Origin: Sinosporangium siamense | GTDB lineage: Bacteria; Actinomycetota; Actinomycetes; Streptosporangiales; Streptosporangiaceae | Assembly (NCBI RefSeq): GCF_016863435.1 | Contig: NZ_BOOW01000009.1 | Location: 62,001-126,000, forward strand | Direction of reading: 5' to 3' | Length of the DNA: 64,000 bases | Shown: positions 52,782-63,877 of the stretch, piece by piece | How positions within the stretch are numbered: the stretch's first letter is position 1 | Layout of the letters: the number at the start of each line of letters is the position of its first letter | Translations under genes and position numbers: made by a program | Notes under the pieces: generated by a model | Databases searched by the model: none | Told to the model about the DNA's origin: nothing | What the model saw: the letters and a program-made list of their open reading frames with translations, nothing else

Positions 52782-53738
52782 CTAGGAGGCGTCGCGCAGT
52801 GAGCGGCCCGTCTGGGTGAGGAAGACGTCGTCCAGGCTGGCGTGCTGCATGCCGAGCGACTGGAGGGTGAGGCCGTGCTCTTCCAGGAGCCGCAGCAGCA
52901 CGGGCAGGGTGTGCTCCCCGTCGTCGACGTAGACCCGCAGGGTGTCGCCGTCCTCGCGGACCTCGCGGACACAGTGCGCCGATCGCAGCACATCGGCCGC
53001 GCCGGGGGCGCTGAGGCGGAGGGTGACGACATCGCCCGCGACGCGCTGCTTGAGCTCGGAGGGAGTGCCTTCGGCCACGACGACGCCGTGGTCGACGATG
53101 GCGAGGCGGTCGCACAGGGCGTCGGCCTCGTCGAGGTAGTGCGTGGTGAGCACCACGCTGGTGCCCTCCTCGCGGAGCCCGCGGATCTGGTCCCACAGGT
53201 TGGCGCGGTTCTGCGGGTCGAGGCCCGTGGTGGGCTCGTCGAGGAACAGCAGCGGCGGCCGGTGGACGAGGCCGAGGGCGAGCGCGACGCGGCGCTTCTG
53301 GCCGCCGGACAACGAACGGCCCTGGCGGTCGGCGAGTTCGGCGATGCCGAGGGCCGCGAAGATCTCCTCCGTGCGGCGGGCGGCCTCGGCCTTGCTCATG
53401 CCGTGGATGCGGGCCGCGAGCATGGTCTGGGTGCGCGGTGAGGAATAGTCGTTGACGCCGCCGGCCTGACCCACGTAGCCGAGTTTGCGGCGCACCTGGC
53501 CGGGCTCGCCGACGAGGTCGTGGCCCGCGACGGTGCCGCCGCCCGCGTCGGGGGTGAGCAGGGTGGCCAGCATGCGGATCGTGGTGGTCTTGCCGGCGCC
53601 GTTGGGGCCTAGCACCCCAAAGATCTCACCTTTCTTGACGGTCAGGTCGATCCCCCTGACCGCGTGCACGGTCTCGGGGGCTCCACGCCGTTTCCTGGTG
53701 GTGAAGGTCTTCTTCAGGTCGTGGGTGTCAATGATCAC
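52782..53738 (-). CDS. ABC transporter ATP-binding protein (DrrA-like)
   Basis: 318 residues from ATG 53738. Walker A GVLGPNGAGKTTTIRMLATLL, signature SLSGGQKRRVALALGL, Walker B LLFLDEPTTGLDP, then the DrrA-type C-terminal domain ending in LTLQSLGMQHASLDDVFLTQTGRSLRD. That tail is characteristic of the daunorubicin-resistance ATPases. It energises the DrrB-like permease. Substrate is a hydrophobic compound of unknown identity. Confidence 0.94.
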   Translation of the reverse strand: MIIDTHDLKKTFTTRKRRGAPETVHAVRGIDLTVKKGEIFGVLGPNGAGKTTTIRMLATLLTPDAGGGTVAGHDLVGEPGQVRRKLGYVGQAGGVNDYSSPRTQTMLAARIHGMSKAEAARRTEEIFAALGIAELADRQGRSLSGGQKRRVALALGLVHRPPLLFLDEPTTGLDPQNRANLWDQIRGLREEGTSVVLTTHYLDEADALCDRLAIVDHGVVVAEGTPSELKQRVAGDVVTLRLSAPGAADVLRSAHCVREVREDGDTLRVYVDDGEHTLPVLLRLLEEHGLTLQSLGMQHASLDDVFLTQTGRSLRDAS

Positions 53739-53787
53739 GTGACGTCTCCGTCGGGGCTGGGGGCCGGCGGTACGCGTGCACAGCCGG

Positions 53788-54318
53788 TTACGGCAGGTCG
53801 TTGTCCTTCACCCGGGGAATGGCCTGCTCAAGCCAGTCGAGCTGCACTTGAAGCATGGACCTGATCATGTCCAGGGACTCGTCGACGTGACGTGGGGCGC
53901 CGAAGCCCTGCTTGCCGCCTCTGGCGCGGGCCATCATGCCGACGGTCGCCGTGAGCTGCTGGGTGCGCTCATGCATCAGAGCCAGCAACCGGCCCTCGCT
54001 CATGCGGTCCATGAAGGTCACGGCCACCTGGAACGGGTCGACGATGGGCTTGACGTCACACCAATACTCCCCGAGCAGGAAGTAGAAGTGATCGCGCCCG
54101 GCCTGGGTGATCCCGTAGACGGTCTTGCCGCCCTTGCCGCTCTCGATGATCTCAAGCAGGCCCTCGTCCGCCATCTTCGACAAACCGTGGTAGATCGAGC
54201 CGTAGGCGACGTTGGCCCAGCTGTCGGCGCCCCAGAGCTCCAGCTTCCGCCGTACCTCGTAGCCGTGCAGCGGACCGTCGAGCAGGACACCCAAGAGAAG
54301 AACCCGAGTGGATGACAT
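53788..54318 (-). CDS. PadR-family transcriptional regulator
   Basis: 176 residues from ATG 54318; a longer start on TTG 54336 lies inside the operator palindrome. The N-terminal winged helix is PadR-type (RVLLLGVLLDGPLHGYEVRRKLELWGADSWANVAYGSIYHGLSKMADEGLLE). The C-terminal helices (PFQVAVTFMDRMSEGRLLALMHERTQQL) form the Vir_act_alpha_C-like dimerisation domain. It heads the unit that includes the DrrAB-like exporter, and likely represses it until the drug binds. Confidence 0.93.
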   Translation of the reverse strand: MSSTRVLLLGVLLDGPLHGYEVRRKLELWGADSWANVAYGSIYHGLSKMADEGLLEIIESGKGGKTVYGITQAGRDHFYFLLGEYWCDVKPIVDPFQVAVTFMDRMSEGRLLALMHERTQQLTATVGMMARARGGKQGFGAPRHVDESLDMIRSMLQVQLDWLEQAIPRVKDNDLP

Positions 54319-54321
54319 ATG

Positions 54322-54341
54322 CAAATTTGTATACAAGTTTG
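54322..54341. promoter_or_regulatory. PadR operator candidate
   Basis: CAAAT-TTGTATACAA-GTTTG, a 20-bp palindrome with one mismatched pair and a perfect TTGTATACAA centre, ends four bases before the padR start. Its dyad symmetry resembles PadR sites with AT-rich ATGT/ACAT-type arms. Autorepression is inferred. Confidence 0.6.
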
Positions 54342-54374
54342 TATGGCTAGCGCAAGTGGACTCCGCTCTTCCTC

Positions 54375-54392
54375 GTGAATGAGGTCATTCAC
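54375..54392. promoter_or_regulatory. Hut operator candidate upstream of the M20/hutF/hutI operon
   Basis: GTGAATGAGGTCATTCAC, a perfect 18-bp palindrome whose core TGAATG-N4-CATTCA matches the site before hutU (49088-49103). It lies just before the M20 hydrolase start, which supports starts downstream of 54392 for that gene. Confidence 0.7.
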
Positions 54393-54405
54393 TAGAGTGA
54401 GAGGC

Positions 54406-55566
54406 GTGCTTGAGGTGCTGGAGGAGATCGGCAGAGATCGCGACAGCGGCGGCTACGTCAGAGACGCCTGGTCGCCCGCCGATCTGGAATTGCGTGAATG
54501 GTTTAAAGGGGAGGCCGCCCGCCGCGGGCTCGACCTCGACGTAGACCGCAACGGCAATCTGTGGGCGTGGTGGGGTGATCCGGCCGCGGGTCCCGGGGTC
54601 GTCACCGGCAGCCATCTCGACTCCGTGCGCCAGGGCGGCCCCTTCGACGGTCCGCTGGGCGTCGTGTCCGCCTTCGCGGCGATCGACCTGATGCGGGAGC
54701 GCGGCCTCACTCCGGGCAGACCGCTCGCGGTGGTCTGCTTCACCGACGAGGAAGGCGCCAGGTTCGGCGTGCCCTGCATCGGATCGCGCCTGCTCACCGG
54801 CGTGCTCGACCCGGAGCGTGCACGGGGGCTGCGCGACGACGAGGGCGACACGATGGCCGACGTGCTGCGCCGCGCCGGCCGCGACCCCATGGCACTCGGC
54901 CGCGACGACGAGACCCTCGCCCGGGTGGGGGTCTTCGTCGAGCTCCACGTCGAGCAGGGGCGCGGGCTTGTCGGCAAGGGCGCCCCCGTGGGGGTGGCGA
55001 GCTCCATCTGGCCGCACGGCAGGTGGCGCTTCGACTTCCAGGGCACGGCCGACCACGCCGGCACGACCAGGCTCCACGACCGCGACGACCCCATGTTGCC
55101 CTTCGCCCGCGCGGTGCTCACGGCGCGGGTCGCCGCCGAGCGCCACGGAGTGCTCGCGACCTTCGGCAAGGTGCGCGTGTGGCCCGGCAACGCCAACGCG
55201 ATCCCGGGCCGCGTGTCGGCCTGGCTCGACGCGCGGGGCGCGGGCGAGCGCGCGGTGCGTGCCCTGGTGTCGGAGCTGACGCTCGGGTCGGGGGCCACGG
55301 TCAGCGAGGAGTCCTGGACACCGGTGGTCGACTTCGACGTCCCGCTGCGCGACAAGGTCGCCGGCCTGCTCGGCGACGCGCCGATCCTGCCCACCGGGGC
55401 GGGACACGACGCGGGCATCCTGGCGTCGGCGGGGGTGCCCAGTGCGATGCTGTTCGTGCGCAACCCCACCGGGGTGTCGCACTCCCCGGCCGAGCACGCC
55501 GACGCCGACGACTGCCGGGCGGGTGTCACCGCCCTCTCATCGGTCCTGGAGGCGCTGTGCACATGA
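54406..55566 (+). CDS. M20-family amidohydrolase (allantoate-amidohydrolase-like) of the hut operon
   Basis: About 386 residues from GTG 54406; GTG 54415 is an alternative. M20 metallopeptidase motifs: VVTGSHLDSVRQGGPFDGPLGV (first metal His-Asp), VCFTDEEGARFGVPCIGSRLL (Glu-Glu), FVELHVEQGRGL, and the C-terminal metal ligand in GVSHSPAEHADADDC. Actinomycete hut loci often carry this gene between hutU and hutF. Its presumed job is hydrolysing N-formyl- or N-carbamoyl-type glutamate derivatives, replacing hutG. It overlaps hutF by four bases. Confidence 0.85.
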   Translation: MLEVLEEIGRDRDSGGYVRDAWSPADLELREWFKGEAARRGLDLDVDRNGNLWAWWGDPAAGPGVVTGSHLDSVRQGGPFDGPLGVVSAFAAIDLMRERGLTPGRPLAVVCFTDEEGARFGVPCIGSRLLTGVLDPERARGLRDDEGDTMADVLRRAGRDPMALGRDDETLARVGVFVELHVEQGRGLVGKGAPVGVASSIWPHGRWRFDFQGTADHAGTTRLHDRDDPMLPFARAVLTARVAAERHGVLATFGKVRVWPGNANAIPGRVSAWLDARGAGERAVRALVSELTLGSGATVSEESWTPVVDFDVPLRDKVAGLLGDAPILPTGAGHDAGILASAGVPSAMLFVRNPTGVSHSPAEHADADDCRAGVTALSSVLEALCT

Positions 55567-56948
55567 CAGCATCGGAGGAGGCGCGGACAAGCGTGGTCAC
55601 GTCATATTGGTGCGAGCTCGCCTGGGTGCCTCCGGGGGAGGTCGCCGAGGGTGTGCTCGTCACCGTCGCCGACGGCCGGTTCAACGACATCGTGCGCGAT
55701 GTGCCCGCGCCCCCGCCGGGGGCCGAGCGGCTCGACGGCCTCACCCTGCCCGGCATGGCCAACGCCCACTCCCACGCCTTCCACCGCGCCCTGCGCGGCA
55801 TCACCCACGGCGGGGGACTGGAGGGCGAGGCGAGTTTCTGGACGTGGCGCGAGCAGATGTACTCCGTGGCGGACCGGCTCGACCCCGACACCTATCTATC
55901 CCTGGCCCGCGCGACCTACGCCGAGATGGCCATGGCCGGCATCACGGCCGTGGGCGAGTTCCACTATCTGCACCACGCGCCCGGCGGCGTGCCATACTCC
56001 GACCCCAACGCGATGGGGCACGCGCTCATCCAGGCCGCCACCGAGGCCGGGCTGCGCATCTCGCTCATCGACGCCTGCTATCTGAGCGGCGGCGTGGGCA
56101 TGCCGCTCACGGGCGCGCAGCGGCGGTTCGGCGACGGCGACGCCGAGCGCTGGGCCGTCCGCGCCGAGGCGCTCGCGTCGGCATATAAAGGTGAGCCCGC
56201 GGTCGAGGTGGGGGTCGCCATCCACTCGGTGCGCGCGGTGGCGCCCGAGCAGATGCGCACGGTCGTCGCGTTCTCCGACCACCACGCCGTCCCGCTGCAC
56301 GCGCACGTCTCCGAGCAGCGCGCCGAGAACTCCGCCTGCGTGGAGATGTACTCCGCGACACCCGTCCAGGTGCTCCACGAGCACGGCGCGCTCGGCCCGC
56401 GGTCGACCGCCGTGCACGCCACCCACCTGTCCGATGTGGACATCGCGCTGCTCGGCCAGTCGGGCACCCACGTGTGCATGTGCCCGACCACCGAGCGCGA
56501 CCTCGCCGACGGCATCGGCCAGGCCCGCACGCTCTTCGAGGCCGGCTCGCCCATCACGCTCGGCACCGACAGCAATGCGATTATCGACATGTTCGAGGAG
56601 GCCCGCGCGGTCGAGCTCGGCGAGCGGCTCGCCACCGAGCGCCGCTGCCACTGGACGGCGGCAGAGCTGCTGAGCGCCGCCACCTCGACCGGCCACGCCT
56701 CCCTGGGCTTCCCCGACGGCGGCACGCTCTGCCCCGGCGCGTGGGCGGACCTGGTCTCGGTGCGCCTCGACTCGGTGCGCACGGCGGGAGCCACCGTGGC
56801 GCGCGCCGCGGACGCCGTGGTGTTCGGCGCCGCCGCGGCCGACGTGCACAGTGTGGTCTCCGGCGGTCGGCGCGTCGTCGCCGGCGGGAATCACGTCCTC
56901 GGCGACGTGGGCGCCATGCTGGCCGAGGCGATCGGGCAGGTGCGATGA
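55563..56948 (+). CDS. hutF: Formimidoylglutamate deiminase
   Basis: 461 residues from ATG 55563 (ATGA overlap); GTG 55593, preceded by GGAGGAGG, may be the real start. Amidohydrolase motifs: metal site [13 protein letters not shown], general acid [12 protein letters not shown], catalytic region [10 protein letters not shown] and PLHAHVSEQ, and [18 protein letters not shown]. It deiminates N-formimidoyl-L-glutamate to N-formyl-L-glutamate and ammonia, the alternative branch of histidine catabolism. The adjacent M20 hydrolase would then release glutamate. Confidence 0.93.
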   Translation: MTASEEARTSVVTSYWCELAWVPPGEVAEGVLVTVADGRFNDIVRDVPAPPPGAERLDGLTLPGMANAHSHAFHRALRGITHGGGLEGEASFWTWREQMYSVADRLDPDTYLSLARATYAEMAMAGITAVGEFHYLHHAPGGVPYSDPNAMGHALIQAATEAGLRISLIDACYLSGGVGMPLTGAQRRFGDGDAERWAVRAEALASAYKGEPAVEVGVAIHSVRAVAPEQMRTVVAFSDHHAVPLHAHVSEQRAENSACVEMYSATPVQVLHEHGALGPRSTAVHATHLSDVDIALLGQSGTHVCMCPTTERDLADGIGQARTLFEAGSPITLGTDSNAIIDMFEEARAVELGERLATERRCHWTAAELLSAATSTGHASLGFPDGGTLCPGAWADLVSVRLDSVRTAGATVARAADAVVFGAAAADVHSVVSGGRRVVAGGNHVLGDVGAMLAEAIGQVR

Positions 56949-58093
56949 CCTCGGTGCTGTTCGACCGGATCGGGTTGCTCTACACCGGCGACCCGGCCCG
57001 CGAGGAGATCGCGGACGCCGCCCTCGTGATCTCCGAGGGTCATGTCGTCTGGGTCGGTGAGGCCGGCGCCGCGCCCGAGGCGGACGAGCGGGTGGACGTC
57101 GACGGCCGGTGTGTTCTGCCGGGGTTTGTGGACAGCCACGCGCATCTGGTCTTCGCGGGCGACCGCACGGCGGAGTTCGCGGCCCGCATGTCGGGCGAGC
57201 CGTACACCGCGGGCGGCATCCACACGACCGTGGCCGCCACACGCGCGGCGAGCGACGAGACGCTCGCGGCGCGCACGGAGGCGCTGGTCGCCGAGATGCT
57301 CGCGCAGGGCACCACCACGGTCGAGATCAAGAGCGGCTACGGCCTGACCGTGCAGGACGAGCGCCGCGCGCTGGCGATCGCGGGGCGTTTCACCGGGGAG
57401 ACGACTTACCTCGGCGCCCACGTCGTCCCGCGCGGGGCGTCCGCCGACGATTACGTGCGCCTGGTGACGGGGCCCATGCTGGACGCCTGCGCGCCATATG
57501 CGCGGTGGGTGGACGTGTTCTGCGAGCGGGGGGCGTTCGACGCCGATCAGGCGAGGGAGATCCTCGCCGCCGGTGTCGAGGCCGGGCTCGCGCCCAGGGT
57601 GCACGCCAACCAGCTCGGGCACGGGCCGGGGGTGCGCATCGCGTGCGAGTTCGCGGCGGCGTCTGCCGACCACTGCACGCACCTGACCGACGACGACGTC
57701 GACGCCCTGGCGTCCTCGGGCACGGTGGCCACGCTGCTGCCCGGGGCGGAGTTCTCGACGCGGTCGCCTTATCCGGAGGCGCGACGGCTCCTCGACGCGG
57801 GGGTGACGGTCGCGATCGCGACCGACTGCAACCCCGGCTCCTCTTATACGTCGTCGATGCCTTTCTGTGTGGCGCTCGCCGTCCGGGAGATGCGGATGAC
57901 CCCTTTGGAGGCCGTGCGGGCGGCGACGAGGGGCGGGGCCCGTGCGCTCCGGCGGACCGATGTGGGCGTGTTGAAACGGGGGACACGAGCAGATCTCGTG
58001 ATGTTGGATGCGCCGTCATATGTTCACTTGGCGTATCGCCCAGGAGTGCCTCTGGTGAGCGGCGTGTGGCAGGAGGGACGGCGGGTGGTATGA
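56945..58093 (+). CDS. hutI: Imidazolonepropionase
   Basis: 382 residues from ATG 56945, overlapping the hutF stop. Motifs: [23 protein letters not shown] (metal His-His), [38 protein letters not shown] and [12 protein letters not shown] with the final metal Asp. It hydrolyses 4-imidazolone-5-propionate to N-formimidoyl-glutamate, the substrate of HutF. The gene order U...F-I with no hutH implies that histidase is encoded elsewhere. Confidence 0.96.
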   Translation: MTSVLFDRIGLLYTGDPAREEIADAALVISEGHVVWVGEAGAAPEADERVDVDGRCVLPGFVDSHAHLVFAGDRTAEFAARMSGEPYTAGGIHTTVAATRAASDETLAARTEALVAEMLAQGTTTVEIKSGYGLTVQDERRALAIAGRFTGETTYLGAHVVPRGASADDYVRLVTGPMLDACAPYARWVDVFCERGAFDADQAREILAAGVEAGLAPRVHANQLGHGPGVRIACEFAAASADHCTHLTDDDVDALASSGTVATLLPGAEFSTRSPYPEARRLLDAGVTVAIATDCNPGSSYTSSMPFCVALAVREMRMTPLEAVRAATRGGARALRRTDVGVLKRGTRADLVMLDAPSYVHLAYRPGVPLVSGVWQEGRRVV

Positions 58094-58281
58094 GCCGCTG
58101 ACCTGCCGACTCGCTAAATGTCCGCTGGGGCATCCTCCTCTGGTAGGAATCGGAAACCATTCTGTAGACGTACTTTCTTCGGGAATCTTTGCCTTGGTTC
58201 GCACGTTGGCCGGGTTGAAAGCACAACTTCGGGATATTCCGAAAAAGCCGACGCATCGGGGCGGGAACGAGGTGCCAGGGG

Positions 58282-59220
58282 ATGGCAAGGCCGACGGGGA
58301 ATCGCATGCAGGAACAGCAGGTCTCCGACCGGGACCTGTTGGGGACATATCTCGCTGAGATCGGGCGTGTTCCCCTGCTCACCGCCGAAGAGGAGGTCGA
58401 GCTCGCCAAGCGCATCGAAGCCGGGCTTTTCGCGGGTCAGTTGCTTGACGGCGGGGGGAGCGAGCCGCGTTTCGCGGACGCCGCCGACGAGGAGCTGGAG
58501 CGGCTGGCGATCTCGGGTCTGCGTGCCAAGGAGGAGTTCATCCAGGCCAACCTGCGCCTGGTCGTGGCGGTGGCCCGGAAATACTCCGGGCGGGGGATGC
58601 CGCTCATCGACCTGGTCCAGGAGGGGAACCTGGGCCTGGTCAGGGCGGTGGAGAAGTTCGACTACCGGCGGGGGTACAAGTTCTCGACATATGCGACGTG
58701 GTGGATCCGGCAGTCGGTGGGGCGGGCCATCCACGAGCAGGCGCGGCCGGTGCGGCTGCCCACCCACGCCGGTGAGCAGATGACGCGGCTCATGCGGGTC
58801 CGGCGGGACATGCTCGCCGAGTTCGACGCCGAGCCGACCGACGCCGACCTCGCCGCGGTGCTCGAACTGCCCATCGAGCGGGTGCGCGAGCTGCGCCGCT
58901 GGGCGAGTGACCCGGTCTCGCTGCAACTGGGCGTGGGCGACGAGGACGAGACCGAGCTGGGCGACATGATCGCCGACGACACGTGGGGGGACCCCGAGCA
59001 GCAGGCGATCGACGTGCTTGAGCGTGAGCGGCTTGAGCAGTGGCTGACCGGCCTGGAGAACCAGACGCGCGACATGCTGCGCTGGCGCTACGGGCTCATC
59101 GACGGGCGGGAGCACACGCTGACCGAGGTCGGCGAGAGGTACGGCATAGGCCGCGACCGGGCCCGGCGCATCGAGCGTGACGCGCTGGCCCGGCTGCGCA
59201 AGCTCGCCACCGCAGCCTGA
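58282..59220 (+). CDS. Group 2 principal-like RNA polymerase sigma factor
   Basis: 312 residues from ATG 58282. Region 1.2 (RDLLGTYLAEIGRVPLLTAEEEVELAKRIEAG), region 2 (NLRLVVAVARKYSGRGMPLIDLVQEGNLGLVRAVEKFDYRRGYKFSTYATWWIRQSVGRA) and region 4 HTH (HTLTEVGERYGIGRDRARRIERDALARLR) are complete. A short acidic insert follows region 1.2. It is shorter than the housekeeping sigma and lacks region 1.1, so it is of the HrdA/HrdD or SigB class, used in stationary phase or stress. It is monocistronic in this window. Confidence 0.93.
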   Translation: MARPTGNRMQEQQVSDRDLLGTYLAEIGRVPLLTAEEEVELAKRIEAGLFAGQLLDGGGSEPRFADAADEELERLAISGLRAKEEFIQANLRLVVAVARKYSGRGMPLIDLVQEGNLGLVRAVEKFDYRRGYKFSTYATWWIRQSVGRAIHEQARPVRLPTHAGEQMTRLMRVRRDMLAEFDAEPTDADLAAVLELPIERVRELRRWASDPVSLQLGVGDEDETELGDMIADDTWGDPEQQAIDVLERERLEQWLTGLENQTRDMLRWRYGLIDGREHTLTEVGERYGIGRDRARRIERDALARLRKLATAA

Positions 59221-59692
59221 ACCCCGCGCTCCCGTTCACGGCCCGCACTCGAAGGAGGCGGGACTCCCCGGCGGGACGGCGGGGCGGGTGGACCGCCTGA
59301 GGACGGCCATCCGCCCGCCGGTCCGTGAGCCCCGGAGGGACGATTCGCCGCGCCATGCGTTTAAGGCCCGCCTGCGTGTGGAACGAACGCTTACCGGTCC
59401 GCGGGCCGACGCGTCGGCCCGGCTCCGGCCGGTCCCCGTGGGAGGGCCCGGCCGGCTTGCCGCATGGCCTAAAGATGGGCCGTCTGATATCGCAGCCCCA
59501 CCCGCTTGACGGCGGTTTGGGGCTGTTCTTTCTTTTATGGGCGTTGGGAAACATTCAGGAAACACGGAGTGACTGAGTTTCACCCATGTGAAACATCCGA
59601 GGTCGGACGCTGAAACTCCCGAAGCAGACGCTGTGGGGACCCGGTGGCGATGTCCCGGGCTCACAACCGATGTGGAAGGAGGGCCGCCGCAT
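59221..59692. promoter_or_regulatory. Long intergenic region with possible nitrogen-regulator sites before amtB
   Basis: 472 bases with no gene. The interval 59548-59594 contains GAAAC-N6-GAAAC followed by a perfect inverted repeat GTTTCAC-CCAT-GTGAAAC (59577-59594). TTCAC-N6-GAAAC within it matches the GTnAC-N6-GAAAC half of an actinobacterial GlnR box, although spacing of the other elements is imperfect. GlnR or PII-linked control of amtB-glnK-glnD is plausible. The GC-rich ~59230-59340 segment may hold the sigma-gene terminator. Confidence 0.5.
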
Positions 59693-61392
<1,700 letters not shown>

Positions 61393-61458
61393 CCGTGGCC
61401 GGGACGCGCCGGTGCCGCGGTTCGGCACGCCGGCCGCTCGAACGGGGGGAGTGATCCG

Positions 61459-63753
61459 ATGATGCGAGGTGGCGCCCGCTCCTTCTCCGCCGACCGCAAG
61501 GAGCGGTCGGCGGAGGTGGACCGCTGGCTGACCGGGTTGTTCCGTACCGCGTGCGCGATGCCATACGCGGCCGGCGGCGCGCTGCCGGGGCTCGGCGGGC
61601 GGGCGTCCGCGGGCGAGCGGGGCGGGCCTTCGGGTGTCGCGCTCATCACGGTCGGGAGCCACGGCCGCGGCGAACTCGCTCCCGGCAGCGACCTCGACCT
61701 CGTCCTGCTGCACGACGGCAGGGAGGACATCGGCGGCATCGCCGACTCCCTCTGGTATCCGATCTGGGACTCCGGGCTCGGCCTGGACCACTCGGTGCGC
61801 ACGGTGCACGAGGCCGCCAAGGTCGCCCGCGACGACCTCAAGGTCGTGCTCGGCCTGATCCAGGCCCGCCACGTCGCCGGCGACCCCGGCCTCACCAAGG
61901 CGATGCGCGAGACCGTGCTCGCCGAATGGCGCGCCGACTCGCGCCGCCGGCTGGGCGAGCTCCGCGAGGCGTGCGACCAACGTGCCGCGGCCCGCGGGGA
62001 GCTCGCTTTCCTCCTTGAACCCGACCTCAGAGACGCCAAGGGCGGTCTGCGCGACGTCCAGGCGATGCAGGCCGTCGCCGCCGCGTGGGTGGCCTCCGCC
62101 CCGGGGCCGCGTGTACGGGAGGCATATGAGCTTCTCCTGGACATCCGGCACGGTCTTCACGTCGTGACCTCACGCGGGGCCGACCGGCTGGTCCTGCAAG
62201 AGCAGGACGCCGTGGCCGGCACCCTCGGCCTCATGGACGCCGAGGCGCTGATGCGCCGCCTCGCCGAGGCGGGCCGCACCATCGGCCACGCCTTCGACTC
62301 CACCTGGCGCACCGTTGACCGGCTCCTATCCGGTCCGGCCCCCCGCGGGCGCCGCCCGCTCGCCGACGGCGTGGTCGAGCACGCCGGCGAAGTGGTGCTG
62401 GCGCGCGGGGCCGACCCCCGCGACGACCCCACGCTCATCCTGCGGGCCGCCGCTGCCGCCGCAGGTGCGGGCCTGCCGCTCGCTCACGCGACCGTGACCC
62501 TCCTCGCCGCCCAGTCGCCGCCGCTGCCCGTGCCGTGGCCGCCTGAGGCGCGTGACGCCCTCGTGGCGCTGCTCGGCGCCGGGCGCGCCGCCGTGCCGGT
62601 GTGGGAGGAACTGGACCAGGCCGGGCTGCTGGTGCGCATCATCCCCGACTGGGAGCGTGTCCGCCATCGTCCGCAGCGCAGCCCCGTGCACCGCTTCACG
62701 GTCGACCGCCACCTCATCGAGACCGCCGCGGGCGCGGCGTCCTTCACCCGTGACGTGGGCCGGCCCGACCTGCTGCTCATCTCCGCCCTCCTGCACGACA
62801 TCGGCAAGGGCTGGCCGGGCGACCACTCGGTGACCGGTGAAGTGGTCGCGCGGGACATCGGCGTGCGCATGGGACTGCCCCCGGCCGACGTAGGCGTGCT
62901 CGCCACAGTGGTCCGCCACCACCTTCTCCTCCCCGAGACCGCGACCCGCCGGGACCTCGACGACCCGGTGACCGTCTCCCGCGTGGCCGAGGCGGTGGGG
63001 TCGCGGGACGTCCTTGAGTTGCTGGCCGCGCTCGCCGTCGCCGACGGCAACGCCACCGGGCCCGCCGCGTGGAACACCTGGAAGTCCTCGCTCGTCGCCG
63101 ACCTCGTGCGCAGAGTGCGCTCGGTGTTGTCGGGTTCGCCGCCGCCCGCCCCCGTGTCGCCGCCGGAGGCGGCGCTGCCGGCCAGGCACGGAGGCTGTGC
63201 CGTACGCGTCAAGCAGGGCGCGGTGACGGTCGTCGCGCAGGACCGCCAGGGCCTGCTGTGGCGTGCGGCGGGGGTGCTCGCGGCGCACCGCCTCGTGGTG
63301 CGCGCGGCGTCGGCGGCGTCGGCCGGTGCGACGGCGGTCATCGAGTTCGCCGTGCTGCCTGAATACGGGTCGCCGCCCGATCCGGCGACGCTGGAGGCCG
63401 ACCTGAGACTGGTGCTCGCCGGGCGGCTGGACATCGAGCAGCGTCTGGCGGCGCGGGCCCGTTCGTCGCGTCCGTCGCGTGTGCCCGTCGCACCACCGAG
63501 AGTGACGCTTGTGGACGACGCCTCGGCCACGGCCACCGTCGTAGAAGTCCGGGCTCATGATCGTCCGGGCCTATTGTGGCGAATTGGTAGGGCATTTGGT
63601 GAATGTGCCCTTGACGTACGGGCCGCGCGCGTGGAGACTCTCGGCGCAGAGGCGGTTGACGTCTTCTACGTGGTGGACCGGACCGGCCGTCCGATCACAG
63701 ACGAGGCGCAGCGAAGCCAGATTCGTGATCAGGTTCTTACGGCTCTTCGGTAA
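61459..63753 (+). CDS. glnD: PII nucleotidylyltransferase / uridylyl-removing enzyme
   Basis: 764 residues from ATG 61459. Nucleotidyltransferase motif ITVGSHGRGELAPGSDLDLVLLHDG near residue 65, then the GlnD helical domain (DLRDAKGGLRDVQAMQAVAAAW). An HD hydrolase domain follows (LLLISALLHDIGKGWPGDHSVTGE), and two C-terminal ACT domains (TVVAQDRQGLLWRAAGVLAAHRL and VVEVRAHDRPGLLWRIGRAFGE) sense glutamine. It modifies the PII protein encoded immediately upstream. It is shorter than enteric GlnD (~890), as usual for actinomycetes. Confidence 0.96.
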   Translation: MMRGGARSFSADRKERSAEVDRWLTGLFRTACAMPYAAGGALPGLGGRASAGERGGPSGVALITVGSHGRGELAPGSDLDLVLLHDGREDIGGIADSLWYPIWDSGLGLDHSVRTVHEAAKVARDDLKVVLGLIQARHVAGDPGLTKAMRETVLAEWRADSRRRLGELREACDQRAAARGELAFLLEPDLRDAKGGLRDVQAMQAVAAAWVASAPGPRVREAYELLLDIRHGLHVVTSRGADRLVLQEQDAVAGTLGLMDAEALMRRLAEAGRTIGHAFDSTWRTVDRLLSGPAPRGRRPLADGVVEHAGEVVLARGADPRDDPTLILRAAAAAAGAGLPLAHATVTLLAAQSPPLPVPWPPEARDALVALLGAGRAAVPVWEELDQAGLLVRIIPDWERVRHRPQRSPVHRFTVDRHLIETAAGAASFTRDVGRPDLLLISALLHDIGKGWPGDHSVTGEVVARDIGVRMGLPPADVGVLATVVRHHLLLPETATRRDLDDPVTVSRVAEAVGSRDVLELLAALAVADGNATGPAAWNTWKSSLVADLVRRVRSVLSGSPPPAPVSPPEAALPARHGGCAVRVKQGAVTVVAQDRQGLLWRAAGVLAAHRLVVRAASAASAGATAVIEFAVLPEYGSPPDPATLEADLRLVLAGRLDIEQRLAARARSSRPSRVPVAPPRVTLVDDASATATVVEVRAHDRPGLLWRIGRAFGECALDVRAARVETLGAEAVDVFYVVDRTGRPITDEAQRSQIRDQVLTALR

Positions 63754-63877
63754 ATAAATCTAGATGTTGTCACCTTTGTAACGATTAAGTCCGTTTCGCC
63801 TGGTAGCGGCTTGTGCGTCTTGACCTTGTGGTCGAATGAGCCCACTTGTGAACGAGGCTTGAGGGGTAGCGAGAGCG
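63754..63877. other. Short intergenic region after glnD
   Basis: 124 relatively AT-rich bases immediately after the TAA of glnD. It must hold the promoter of the next gene. No clear hairpin recognised. Confidence 0.4.
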
